NCBI RefSeq assembly: GCF_028473745.1 | Contig: NZ_CP101137.1 | Span: 2,604,001-2,668,000, forward strand | Length of the DNA stretch: 64,000 bases | Source of the DNA: Streptomyces sp. M92 | GTDB taxonomy: Bacteria > Actinomycetota > Actinomycetes > Streptomycetales > Streptomycetaceae | Direction: 5' to 3' | Part shown: piece after piece, positions 46,835-55,686 of the stretch | Position numbering within the stretch: the stretch's first letter is position 1 | Layout of the letters: every line of letters starts with the position of its first letter | The notes under the pieces: model-generated | Told to the model about the DNA's origin: nothing | What the model saw: the letters and a program-made list of their open reading frames with translations, nothing else | Databases searched by the model: none | Made by a program: the position numbers and the translations under genes

Positions 46835-48073
46835 TTACGCCTGGGCACCGGCCTTGCGGCGGCGGACGAGGTACATCGCGCCGCCACCGACGACGACGGC
46901 GAGTCCGCCGACGAGACCGATGGTCGGCAGCGCGGAGCTGGAACCGGTGGCGGCGAGACTGCCGGTGACCGGCTTGACACCGCCCTGCGGCTTCAGGTCC
47001 CTGTCGACGCCCTGCGGACGCAGGTCCTTGTCGATGCCCTTGGGCTTCTCGCCGTTCGGCTTGACGTCGTTGACGTCGTCCGGGAGGTCGCTGTTCGCGG
47101 CGAGCACGGTGAAGTCGTAGTACTCACCGTTGCCGTAGCAGGACTGTCCCTCGCCCGCGTACACCGCCTGGCTCATGGAGAACGCCGAGCCCGCCGGGGC
47201 GTCGGCGGCGATCCTTACGCGAAGGTCGAGCGTGGCCGTGGAGTTCTTGTCCAGGGTCGGCAGGAGGGCGACGATGCTTCCGGTGAACGTGAGCGCGTCC
47301 TCGCCCTCTCCGTAGGTCTCCTGGTAGGCGCTGGTCCACTTGCCGTCCTGCTTCACCTGCAGCTCGGCCAGGTCCTGCGAGAGGAGGACGTCGGAGTTGA
47401 CTTCGCCGCTGTACTCGGCGAAGGCGTTGATCCAGACGTTCTTGAGGTTCTTGTCGGAGTCGTTGTCGATGACGAACTCGAAGTCGTGCCAGCCGGAGCC
47501 GGCCACGATCTTGTTCGGCAGCCCGGAGACGGAAGCGGTGAGCTTCTCGTCCAGGTCGAATTCGGCGCAGTCCTCGAAGGGGTCGAAGACGGCGTCGTCG
47601 GCGGGGGGCTCCTCGTCCTCGGAGGGCTCGCCGGCGTCGTCCGAGGGCTTCGTGTCGTCCTCCGACGGCTTGGTGCCGTCCTCGGAGGGCTTGGTGTCGC
47701 CCTCAGCCGGAGGCTGCTGGCCCTCGGACGGGTTTTCCTCGCCGGACGTGGTGTCACCGTCCCCGGAGGGCGGGTTCTGGCCCTCGGCCGGGGTGCTCGG
47801 GTCGTTCTCGTCGCCCGAGGACGCGTCATCCCCGGCCGGCTTCTCGTCGGCGGGCTTCTCCTCGGAGGAGGAGTCGCCGGGGGGCGCGGGGGCGGTGGTG
47901 TTCTCGCCGGACGCGGCGTCCTGGTCGGCATCCGTCGTGGTGGAGGCCTGCTCCTCGGACGAGGTGCTCGTGGACGGCTCGTCGGCCGCGAACGCGGCGG
48001 GTGCCGACACGAGGGCGAGCGGTGCCAGGACGGTGGCGGCGGCGGCCGTGACCATGGCGCGGCGAAGCTTCAT
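46835..48073 (-). CDS. Secreted sortase-anchored surface protein, acidic
   Basis: 412 residues. Signal peptide (about 1-29) ends APAAFA. A very acidic Ser/Thr/Glu/Pro-rich region (about 30-165) carries near repeats TKPSEDG, TKPSEDD, TKPSDDA. A folded domain (about 165-345) contains two cysteines in separate positions (FEDCAEFD, GQSCYGNGEY), perhaps disulphide-bonded. Then comes a repeat GIDKDLRPQ / GVDRDLKPQ, and the C-terminal sorting signal LAATG, a hydrophobic stretch and RRRKAGAQA, the class E (LAxTG) sortase type common in Streptomyces. It is on its own, opposite to the oxidoreductase gene. Likely a surface adhesin or hyphal protein. Confidence 0.9.
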   Translation of the reverse strand: MKLRRAMVTAAAATVLAPLALVSAPAAFAADEPSTSTSSEEQASTTTDADQDAASGENTTAPAPPGDSSSEEKPADEKPAGDDASSGDENDPSTPAEGQNPPSGDGDTTSGEENPSEGQQPPAEGDTKPSEDGTKPSEDDTKPSDDAGEPSEDEEPPADDAVFDPFEDCAEFDLDEKLTASVSGLPNKIVAGSGWHDFEFVIDNDSDKNLKNVWINAFAEYSGEVNSDVLLSQDLAELQVKQDGKWTSAYQETYGEGEDALTFTGSIVALLPTLDKNSTATLDLRVRIAADAPAGSAFSMSQAVYAGEGQSCYGNGEYYDFTVLAANSDLPDDVNDVKPNGEKPKGIDKDLRPQGVDRDLKPQGGVKPVTGSLAATGSSSALPTIGLVGGLAVVVGGGAMYLVRRRKAGAQA

Positions 48074-48692
48074 GAAGACCTCGACAAATTCGGGCGTACT
48101 GCTCTGCCGCAGTACGGAGGTTTTGCGGGAGGCCTCCGCGTGTGGGGCGCGGGTGCCCGTGCGTCTCGGTGAAGAGTCGCTGTGTTTGATCAGTGAAGCC
48201 TGTGAATGGTTGTCCCGAACTGATGTCTTCTTTATGTGCCCTGCGTCACTCGCCGGGCAGAGCGGCTCCGGACGAACGCGAAGGGCCCCGCGGCTCTGCA
48301 GCCGCGGGGCCCTTCCTCAGCCAGCACCGGCGTCAGGGCTGCGCCGGTGCCTCGGAGCGGCGCCGGGGGGGTGCGCCGCTGGTCTGTCGAGCATGCGGTT
48401 GTCGGGGGAGGGGCGTCCCGGGCCCGGGCATCTCCCGTCGGCCGGCCCCGGGCGTCCCCGGAGCCGGCCGTTCTCATGGGTGACCGGGCTGCTGTCCCCT
48501 GCCGTCCGGTCACTTCCTGGGGCGAGGTCCCACGACGTACGGCACGATCCGTACGTCTCATCGCCCCAGCGAGCCACGCGTGGTTCTCTCGGGCCCGCCC
48601 CTGGCTGGCACGGACACCGGGACCAACGAAGCGTCCCGCGCGGCGGTCACGCGCCGTACGGGTGAGAAGTGGCCCGAACTCGCATGCGACGC
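48074..48692. other. Intergenic stretch without a supported gene, with a hairpin
   Basis: 619 bp between two minus-strand genes. It must carry the surface-protein promoter. Apart from the terminator at 48281-48314 I see no ribosome-site-plus-codon-bias frame; several frames are open by high GC only. Confidence 0.6.
48281..48314. terminator. Strong hairpin terminator
   Basis: AAGGGCCCCGCGGC and GCCGCGGGGCCCTT, a perfect 14-bp stem with TCTGCA loop. It lies about 380 bp beyond the chorismate mutase stop, on the same strand sense, and may close its transcript. Confidence 0.85.
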
Positions 48693-48980
48693 TCAGACAC
48701 GCCCCCGGCACAGCTCCAGCAGCGTCATCGCCAGCGACGTACCCGGCTTGCCCAGCGCGTCGCTGTAGTGGGCGAGGACCTCCATCTCGCGGGAGAGATT
48801 CACGCGCCGGCCGCCGGAGGCGATCCGGGCCTGCTGGATGACGGCGGACACGGCCATCCGTTCCTGGATCAGGCCGATGATCCGGTCGTCGAGCGCGTCG
48901 ATGCGCTCCCGGGCGCCGGTGATCACGTCGGCGGCCTCTGCGGTGCGGGCGCCGGTCTTGTCTGCGGTGGTGACGGTCAC
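48693..48980 (-). CDS. Chorismate mutase, AroQ type
   Basis: Rearranges chorismate to prephenate, the entry to phenylalanine and tyrosine. 95 residues, a single helical AroQ domain with ERIDALDDRIIGLIQERMAVSAVIQQARIA and a second part LSREMEVLAHYSDALG...LLELCRGRV. There is no signal peptide, so it is cytosolic. The GTG at 48980 follows CGAGGAG eight bases upstream. Upstream lies a leaderless 23-codon aromatic-rich frame and a 14-bp terminator hairpin (49048-49176), which suggests transcription attenuation. guaA is divergent. Confidence 0.92.
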   Translation of the reverse strand: MTVTTADKTGARTAEAADVITGARERIDALDDRIIGLIQERMAVSAVIQQARIASGGRRVNLSREMEVLAHYSDALGKPGTSLAMTLLELCRGRV

Positions 48981-49047
48981 GTCGGGGGCTCCTCGCCGGG
49001 AAGGGGGTGGTGGCGGTGCCCCGGGGCGGCAGGACCCGGAAAACGAC

Positions 49048-49080
49048 AGGCGCCCCGGGCCTTGTCGGCCCGGGGCGCCT
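49048..49080 (-). terminator. Candidate attenuator hairpin before chorismate mutase
   Basis: AGGCGCCCCGGGCC and GGCCCGGGGCGCCT pair over 14 bp; on the minus strand GTCGTTTTCC follows, giving a weak T tract. It lies between the leader frame stop (49105) and the mutase GTG (48980), where an attenuator would sit. Minus-strand bases CGGCCC inside the leader frame can pair with GGGCCG of this stem. Confidence 0.75.
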
Positions 49081-49104
49081 GGGAAGTTGTCGCTCGTCAG
49101 TTGC

Positions 49105-49176
49105 TCAAGCAGCACGACCATGGCAGCCGGTGGGCCGGTTGCCATAGGTAAAGCTGAACACCTGGTACTTGCGCAT
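49105..49176 (-). CDS. Candidate leader peptide with Tyr and Phe codons
   Basis: 23 codons beginning ATG at 49176: MRKYQVFSFTYG and then NRPTGCHGRAA. Residues 4-11 are Y-Q-V-F-S-F-T-Y and use TAC, TTC, TTT and TAT, two of them rare in this genome's codon style. The ATG is six bases after a CATACT -10 box, so the mRNA would begin at the start codon, without a ribosome site. The stop is followed by a terminator hairpin and then chorismate mutase. This is the layout of a ribosome-controlled attenuator sensing Phe and Tyr. It is inference from layout; no protein homology is known to me. Confidence 0.6.
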   Translation of the reverse strand: MRKYQVFSFTYGNRPTGCHGRAA

Positions 49177-49182
49177 GGCGCC

Positions 49183-49211
49183 AGTATGCCCTGCGAACGG
49201 TCCGTGGCCAA
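49183..49211 (-). promoter_or_regulatory. Promoter for the leader peptide and chorismate mutase
   Basis: On the minus strand TTGGCC (49206-49211) and CATACT (49183-49188) are exactly 17 bp apart. The expected start of transcription is the A of the leader ATG at 49176 or within a base of it. Confidence 0.7.
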
Positions 49212-49369
49212 CCCGGTTCGCATGGTGATCCGAGGCTGACCCGAAGGTGATCCGCATGGTGAGACGTGCCACCGGGGCGGCGCCGGGCACCGCGGCCGGG
49301 ACGGGGCGGCCGTCCGCCTCGGTAGAATCGGGAGCACAAGACCCCCGCCCGACCGCCGGAAGGCACCCC

Positions 49370-50950
<1,581 letters not shown>

Positions 50951-50960
50951 CCGAGAGCCG

Positions 50961-51470
50961 CTAGGCGCGCCGGACGGTACGCAGGGGCTTGCCGGGCTGC
51001 CAGACTTGGACGGCGAGGTACGCGTCGTCCTCCACGTAGGTCCGCACGACCTCCGTCAGCTCGGTTCGGAAGAGGTGGAACGGCTCCGGCGGTTCCACCT
51101 CTTTCACGTACCGGGCCCGCGTCGCGGCGTCCTCGACCTCTACCGCCCGCCCGCCGATCCGCACGTCCCCGCCGCCCATCCCGGTCCCGTCCCCCGGGTT
51201 CGCCTGCAACGCGAACCGCGGGTCACGGCGCAGGTCGAGCGCCTTCACCGAGCCCGGCATCATGCCGAGCCACAGCTCACCGCCCAGGAAGCGCACCTCC
51301 AGGCCGGTGGTGCGCGGCGAGCCGTCCTTGCGCAGGGTGGCGAGGACGTGGTGGGTGTACGCGCCGAAGCGCGCCTCGACGGTGGCGGCGAGCGCGGGTT
51401 CGGCGGTGGCGAAGTGCGACCAGTTCACGGTGGGGCCGGGTGAGGCGGCCGGTGCGGCGCTGTCAGTCAT
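50961..51470 (-). CDS. Pyridoxamine-5'-phosphate-oxidase-like (flavin/F420) protein
   Basis: 169 residues, split-barrel fold: HHVLATLRKDGSPRTTGLEVRFLGGELWLGMMPGSVKALDLRRDPRFAL is the classical PPOX-type start, here shown in parts: HVLATLRKDGSPRT and SVKALDLRRDPRFAL. The C-terminal part has EPPEPFHLFRTELTEVVRT. Family members use FMN, F420 or heme; the cofactor here cannot be told. It is convergent with guaA, 10 bp between stops. The ATG at 51470 gives MTDSAAPAASPGP, a short tail before the fold. Confidence 0.87.
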   Translation of the reverse strand: MTDSAAPAASPGPTVNWSHFATAEPALAATVEARFGAYTHHVLATLRKDGSPRTTGLEVRFLGGELWLGMMPGSVKALDLRRDPRFALQANPGDGTGMGGGDVRIGGRAVEVEDAATRARYVKEVEPPEPFHLFRTELTEVVRTYVEDDAYLAVQVWQPGKPLRTVRRA

Positions 51471-51832
51471 ACGGCGAGTGTGACCCCGAAAGGCGACATC
51501 CTGTGTCCGCTATCGCACCCGGGCTCCTCGTCTGTCGCCGTCCGCCCGTCAGCGTCGCCCGGTCGCCTGCCTGCCCGGCCGGGTCAACACGGCGGGGCCG
51601 CATGTCACCCGCGCTGGGCAGTGCGGGCCGGGGCGGCGGGCGCGCAGGGGGCTCCGTGCGGCACAATTCGCTTTCGTCCCACGGGACTTAGGGCTTCCGC
51701 CGCGGCCGGTGCGGTGGCCGCCCGGACCGGTGTCGTGCGGACGTCGCGCGCATGGCGTGCGGGTGTCGTTGCTGGGTTCCACCGCGGTGTGCGCGGGGTT
51801 GTCGCAGGGGTCGGGGAAGGCGGGCGTCGGGC
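51471..51832. other. Intergenic stretch of about 360 bp, nothing recognised
   Basis: Between divergent genes; it must hold both promoters. No hairpin or repeat stands out. Arg-rich open frames here have no codon bias. Confidence 0.5.
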
Positions 51833-53128
51833 GTGGCGGTGCAGGAGGCGAGACACGGGAGCGGCCCGGGCGGGGACGCGTACGGGGCTGCGCACGGGGG
51901 CGGCTGCACCTGCGGGGGCTGCCCGCACGGCGCCCGGGAGGGGCATCGCCGGGCGGTCGCGGCGTTCCTGTCGCGGCGGGACGAGTTCGCGACCGGGCAA
52001 GGGCTGCCCGCCGCGGTGGCCCACTCGCCCTCCGCCTCCCGGCAGTGGGTCTCGGAGGAGCTGACCCAGTCCGCGGAACAAGTCGCCGAACGCGGCCGTG
52101 CCGAGGGTGAGGCGTGGCTCGCGGGCCTCGGGCGTCGCACGGCGACCGTCGTGTGGGCCGCGGTCGTGCTGCTGCTCCTCGTGCAGGCGCTCACCGCCGT
52201 CGGCGGCGGCTGGACGGCCGCGCGGACCGCGGGGCTCTCGGCGGCGCTGGTGGTGGCGGCGGCGCTGACGGCTGCGTCGTGGTTCCATCGGGCGCGGGGC
52301 GGGGCGCTGGCCCCGGTGATCGGTGAGGACAACCGCCTCTCCACGTCCCGCGCCGTGGCGGCGGCCTGGGTCCTGTTCGTCGCCTACGCCGTGCTCGTCC
52401 TGGCCGGGCAACTGGCCCTCGCCTCGGGGCACGCCCGGCGCGACGCGTTGGTCTCCGGGCTGGACCTGGCCCGCGGAGCCGGCGCGGTGACGGTGCTCGC
52501 GGTGGTGTGCGGGATCGCCGTCCTCGTACGGCGGGTGGTCGGGCTGCGGGTCCTGGGCCAGCGACTGCAGAAGGTCCGGGCGGACCGGCCGCGCGCCTGT
52601 GACCTCCTGACGGACGACGCCGGACGCGGCACCTTCGCCGACATCCAGTACGTCGTGATCAGCTCGGTCGCCCTCGTCTTCGCGGCGGTACGGCTGGCCC
52701 GGCGTCCGGACCAGCTGCCCGACCTGCCCTGGGGTCTGGCGGTCGTGGTGCTGGTGTCGGCCGCGACGTACGTGGCCGGCAAGTACGCGGAGGGAGGGCG
52801 CCCCGTGATCCTCTCCGTGGTCCGGGCCCGGGAGGCGGGCGACCTGGACGCGCCGATCCGCACGGGCGACGACATCGAGATCCGCGGTGCCGGTTTCGTA
52901 CCGCCGGGTGCCCAGCGCGCGGACCGCCTGTCCCGCATGGTCGTCCGCATCGGCGCGGTCAACGTCCACGTGCCCCTGGTCCCGGTCACCGGCGGCTTCA
53001 GCAACCCCACGGACGACCTGCTGACGGTCCCCGTCCCGGCGGACGTCGAACCGGGCCGGGTGGATGTCCAGGTCGTCACGAGCGCGGGGGTGGAGACCAA
53101 CCGGTACGCGATCGACGTGACGGACTGA
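51833..53128 (+). CDS. Multi-pass membrane protein with N-terminal Cys motif and IPT-like C-terminal domain
   Basis: 431 residues. The N-terminal cytoplasmic part has a cysteine group CTCGGC, perhaps metal-binding, and an alpha-helical stretch (EELTQSAEQVAERG). About six hydrophobic segments follow (TVVWAAVVLLLLVQALTAV, GLSAALVVAAALTAASWF, AVAAAWVLFVAYAVLVLAGQ, TVLAVVCGIAVLV, VVISSVALVFAAV, WGLAVVVLVSAATYVAG). The last 100 residues, IRTGDDIEIRGAGFVPPG then VTGGFSNPTDDLLTVPVP, read as an immunoglobulin-like IPT/TIG fold. The GTG at 51833 is uncertain; GTG 51839 is near. I do not recognise the family. A standalone gene. Confidence 0.75.
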   Translation: MAVQEARHGSGPGGDAYGAAHGGGCTCGGCPHGAREGHRRAVAAFLSRRDEFATGQGLPAAVAHSPSASRQWVSEELTQSAEQVAERGRAEGEAWLAGLGRRTATVVWAAVVLLLLVQALTAVGGGWTAARTAGLSAALVVAAALTAASWFHRARGGALAPVIGEDNRLSTSRAVAAAWVLFVAYAVLVLAGQLALASGHARRDALVSGLDLARGAGAVTVLAVVCGIAVLVRRVVGLRVLGQRLQKVRADRPRACDLLTDDAGRGTFADIQYVVISSVALVFAAVRLARRPDQLPDLPWGLAVVVLVSAATYVAGKYAEGGRPVILSVVRAREAGDLDAPIRTGDDIEIRGAGFVPPGAQRADRLSRMVVRIGAVNVHVPLVPVTGGFSNPTDDLLTVPVPADVEPGRVDVQVVTSAGVETNRYAIDVTD

Positions 53129-53159
53129 CCGACGCGGGCGTGGGCAGGGGAGGATGGCG

Positions 53160-53690
53160 CTATCGGTACCCGCCCGTCCTCCGGTGTCGCCGGGAGCGCA
53201 ACGCGGCGTCCAGTGACAGCAGCGGGGCGCCCGCCAGTACGAGGGGGATCCAGGCCATGAGGTAGGCGAGGTCGTTGCCGTAGTAGTAGGGGTCGGAGGC
53301 CCAGCTGACGGTCAGCCAGAGGCTCAGCGAGATCAGGGCGCCGCCGAGCGCGGCGAGCCGGGTCAGCAGCCCGAGCAGCGTGCCGATGCCGACGGCCAGC
53401 TCGCCCAGGGCGATGGCGTAACCGAACCCGGAGGGGCTCTTCAGGGCCAGGTCGACCAGCCCGGGGACGGCCGAGGAGTCGCGGACCGTCCGCATCATGT
53501 CGCCGACGGAGCCGGCCCCGGAGTCCTTCATGAAGGCGCTGTCGGTGAGCTTGTCGAGACCGGCGTAAACGAAGGTGACGCCCAGGAAGATCCGCAGAGG
53601 CAGGAGGGCGTAGCGCGTGGCCTGGTCCCGCCAGCCTCCGCCGCCGTCCGGTTGCGAGGTGTACGCATCCGTCCGCATGCCGTGAGTCAT
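53160..53690 (-). CDS. DoxX-family membrane protein
   Basis: 176 residues with four membrane helices. The first is LRIFLGVTFVYAGLDKL, the DoxX entry motif; the later ones are [37 protein letters not shown] and LAYLMAWIPLVLAGAPLLSLD. DoxX proteins are linked to thiosulfate or redox-stress complexes, but most remain without a defined role. The ATG at 53690 is chosen over the TTG at 53768, whose ribosome site is only one base away. A second ATG at 53678 is possible. The gene is convergent with the membrane protein gene before it. Confidence 0.85.
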   Translation of the reverse strand: MTHGMRTDAYTSQPDGGGGWRDQATRYALLPLRIFLGVTFVYAGLDKLTDSAFMKDSGAGSVGDMMRTVRDSSAVPGLVDLALKSPSGFGYAIALGELAVGIGTLLGLLTRLAALGGALISLSLWLTVSWASDPYYYGNDLAYLMAWIPLVLAGAPLLSLDAALRSRRHRRTGGYR

Positions 53691-53864
53691 CACTGCCAGC
53701 CGCCTCTCGCCCGCGTGTGCCGAGACCCCCTCATCAGTCCATACGTACGACGCCGAGACGCCGCTCAACCCTCCTTCGGCCGGTTTCTTCCTGTCGGTTT
53801 CGACAGATCGCCGTCCGGCGGGATGCCGGTGCCGGCACCGGCCGGGGTGGCAGGTCGGTGGCCG

Positions 53865-54107
53865 TCAGCCGGGCAGGTCCGCCCGCGGCCCGTCCGCCTT
53901 GGCTCGGAGCCTTCCCCGGCGCCGGTGCACGGACCGGGCCAGGACGCCGACCGCTCCCGCGGTGCAGAGGCCGCCCAGCACGAGGGGGATCACGACGAAC
54001 CACGGTGTCTCCCAGAGCCCGCCCGCATCGCCCGCGTAGACGACGCCCGCCAGGGTCAGGAAGAAGCCCGCGACCAGCCGTCCGGGCTGGAACCTATGAC
54101 GCAGCAC
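53865..54107 (-). CDS. Small membrane protein, coupled to the PspC/LiaF-like gene
   Basis: 80 residues with two membrane helices (about 10-27, RLVAGFFLTLAGVVYAG, and 36-58, FVVIPLVLGGLCTAGAVGVLA) and a basic C-terminal tail (RSVHRRRGRLRAKADG). The GTG at 54107 has GGAGGTGA six bases upstream and overlaps the 3' end of the PspC gene by 14 bp, so translation is coupled. It may be an accessory of the envelope-stress protein. No family recognised. Confidence 0.8.
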   Translation of the reverse strand: MLRHRFQPGRLVAGFFLTLAGVVYAGDAGGLWETPWFVVIPLVLGGLCTAGAVGVLARSVHRRRGRLRAKADGPRADLPG

Positions 54108-55521
54108 GGGTCACCTCCGCCTGTCCGACGCCGACCTGGAGATCGAGGTCGAGGGTGCCGGCGTTCTCGCCGCCCTCCGTGGGGGGCAGGGTGACCTCCT
54201 TGTGCTTGCCCGGTGCCACGTCCACGTCCTTCTTGTCGTCGCCGGGCAACTGGATGTCGCCCACGCCCACCTCGACGCTCAGCCGCACGGTTACGTCCGG
54301 CGGCACCACGACCTGTATTCGGCCCATCCCCACGTCGGCCCGGGTGGTCACCGTCTGTCCCTCGGCCAGATCCAGCCGGGACAGGTCCAGGGTCCCGGTG
54401 CCGGCCCCGATGTCGTACTGCTCGTGCACGCCGGCCACGGTCGTGGGCTCCCAAGTCCTTCGGACCCAGTCGGTGCCGACGTCCTCGGGCAGGGTGGCGG
54501 AGCCGGCCAGCAGGCCGGCCGTGATGATCGCCAGGAAGATGGAACCCGCCCCTGTGCGCCCCAGGAAGGCGCTGACCGCGATGCCGACGCCGAAGACCGC
54601 GAGCGCGCAGGCCAGGCCGGTCTGCAGGCTGGTGCCGAGCGGCTGCTCGTCCCACGTCAGGCGGGTGCCGAGGAATCCGGCGAGCAGCGCGAGGAGGAAG
54701 ACCCAGCCGCCGATGCCGCGAGGGCCGCGCGGCTGCGGGGTACGAGGGCGCCGGTCGGCCACCGGGGCGCGGTCGCCCGGAACACCGCGGCCGATGTTGA
54801 CGGCCGCCGCGATGTCACGGTCCTCGGACTCCGGCGGGCCCCACAGATATCCGGTCCCGCCGACGTGGCTGCCGTCCTTGACTATGGGGTCGCGCCACCA
54901 GGAGGGCCAGGTGTACATGATCGGCGGTGCCTGAGCCTCGGGCGGGGCGTCGGCGACGGCCTGGGTGGCCAGGGGGTCGGGGTCGGGAGTGCGCCGGTGC
55001 CGTGACCAGTACCCGGCGCCCGCGAGGACCAGGGACAGCACCACGGCGAAGGTCAGCACTCCGCCGTTGTTCAGCATCGTCAGGAAGACCCCGCAGCCGA
55101 CCAGGGCGAACAGCACGGCCGCCAGGGCCTGGCCGTCGACTCGGCCGGTGAGCAGCTTGCGCAACTCGTTCTCCTCCTCGTCGTCGTACGGGACGAAGAG
55201 CCAGGCGAAGCCGTAGAAGATGAGGCCGATGCCGCCGGTCGCGGAGAGCACCGCGAGCGTGATCCGGAAGATCACCGGGTCCATGTCGCACTGACGCCCG
55301 AGGCCGGCGCACACGCCGCCGAACGTCTTGTGCCGCCGGTCGCGCCGGAACCGGTGGGGCGGCCCGGGGGCGTCGCCCTCGGCTCCGGCAGTGGCGCCCG
55401 GGGCGGCTCCGGCACCCGTGGCATCCGCGGCGGGCGCGGCGTCCTGCGGCCCGGTGCCCTGCGGTGGGCGCGGGCCGGGGCCGGGTCCCGGACCCGTCGC
55501 GGCGTGCTCGTGATCTGTCAT
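54094..55521 (-). CDS. PspC-domain membrane protein with LiaF-like C-terminus
   Basis: 475 residues. A Pro/Gly/Ala-rich N-terminal tail is followed by a PspC domain (about 58-115: KTFGGVCAGLGRQCDMDPVIFRI and LIFYGFAWLFVPYDD), further membrane segments (about 130-165, 270-330) and an extracytoplasmic beta domain (about 390-475) with GAGTGTLDLSRL, ADVGMGRIQVVVP and VEVGVGDIQLPG, as in LiaF/VraT regulators of envelope-stress kinases. It lies divergently from the PspC-histidine kinase gene 166 bp away, so it is probably the negative regulator or co-sensor of that kinase. ATG 55521. Confidence 0.9.
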   Translation of the reverse strand: MTDHEHAATGPGPGPGPRPPQGTGPQDAAPAADATGAGAAPGATAGAEGDAPGPPHRFRRDRRHKTFGGVCAGLGRQCDMDPVIFRITLAVLSATGGIGLIFYGFAWLFVPYDDEEENELRKLLTGRVDGQALAAVLFALVGCGVFLTMLNNGGVLTFAVVLSLVLAGAGYWSRHRRTPDPDPLATQAVADAPPEAQAPPIMYTWPSWWRDPIVKDGSHVGGTGYLWGPPESEDRDIAAAVNIGRGVPGDRAPVADRRPRTPQPRGPRGIGGWVFLLALLAGFLGTRLTWDEQPLGTSLQTGLACALAVFGVGIAVSAFLGRTGAGSIFLAIITAGLLAGSATLPEDVGTDWVRRTWEPTTVAGVHEQYDIGAGTGTLDLSRLDLAEGQTVTTRADVGMGRIQVVVPPDVTVRLSVEVGVGDIQLPGDDKKDVDVAPGKHKEVTLPPTEGGENAGTLDLDLQVGVGQAEVTRAAS

Positions 55522-55686
55522 GGGTCCATGGTGACGGGCGCGGCGCCGGGGCGGCAGTCGGTTCGACCCTGGTCGGACCCTGATATCGGCCCTGAGCCGG
55601 CGCCGGGGGAGCGTTCGAAGGGCTCGCGGTCCGAAGATCAGGGGAGTCTAGGGGGCCGACCCTGATGCTCCGACTCCCGGGGCCGT

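Noticed and set aside
48317..48577. Minus-strand 86-codon frame downstream of chorismate mutase
   Set aside because: Weak codon bias and no ribosome site; a real small gene cannot be excluded but is not supported.
48236..48841. Plus-strand frame between the surface-protein gene and guaA
   Set aside because: Arg/Pro-rich, overlaps the terminator and the chorismate mutase gene, no ribosome site.
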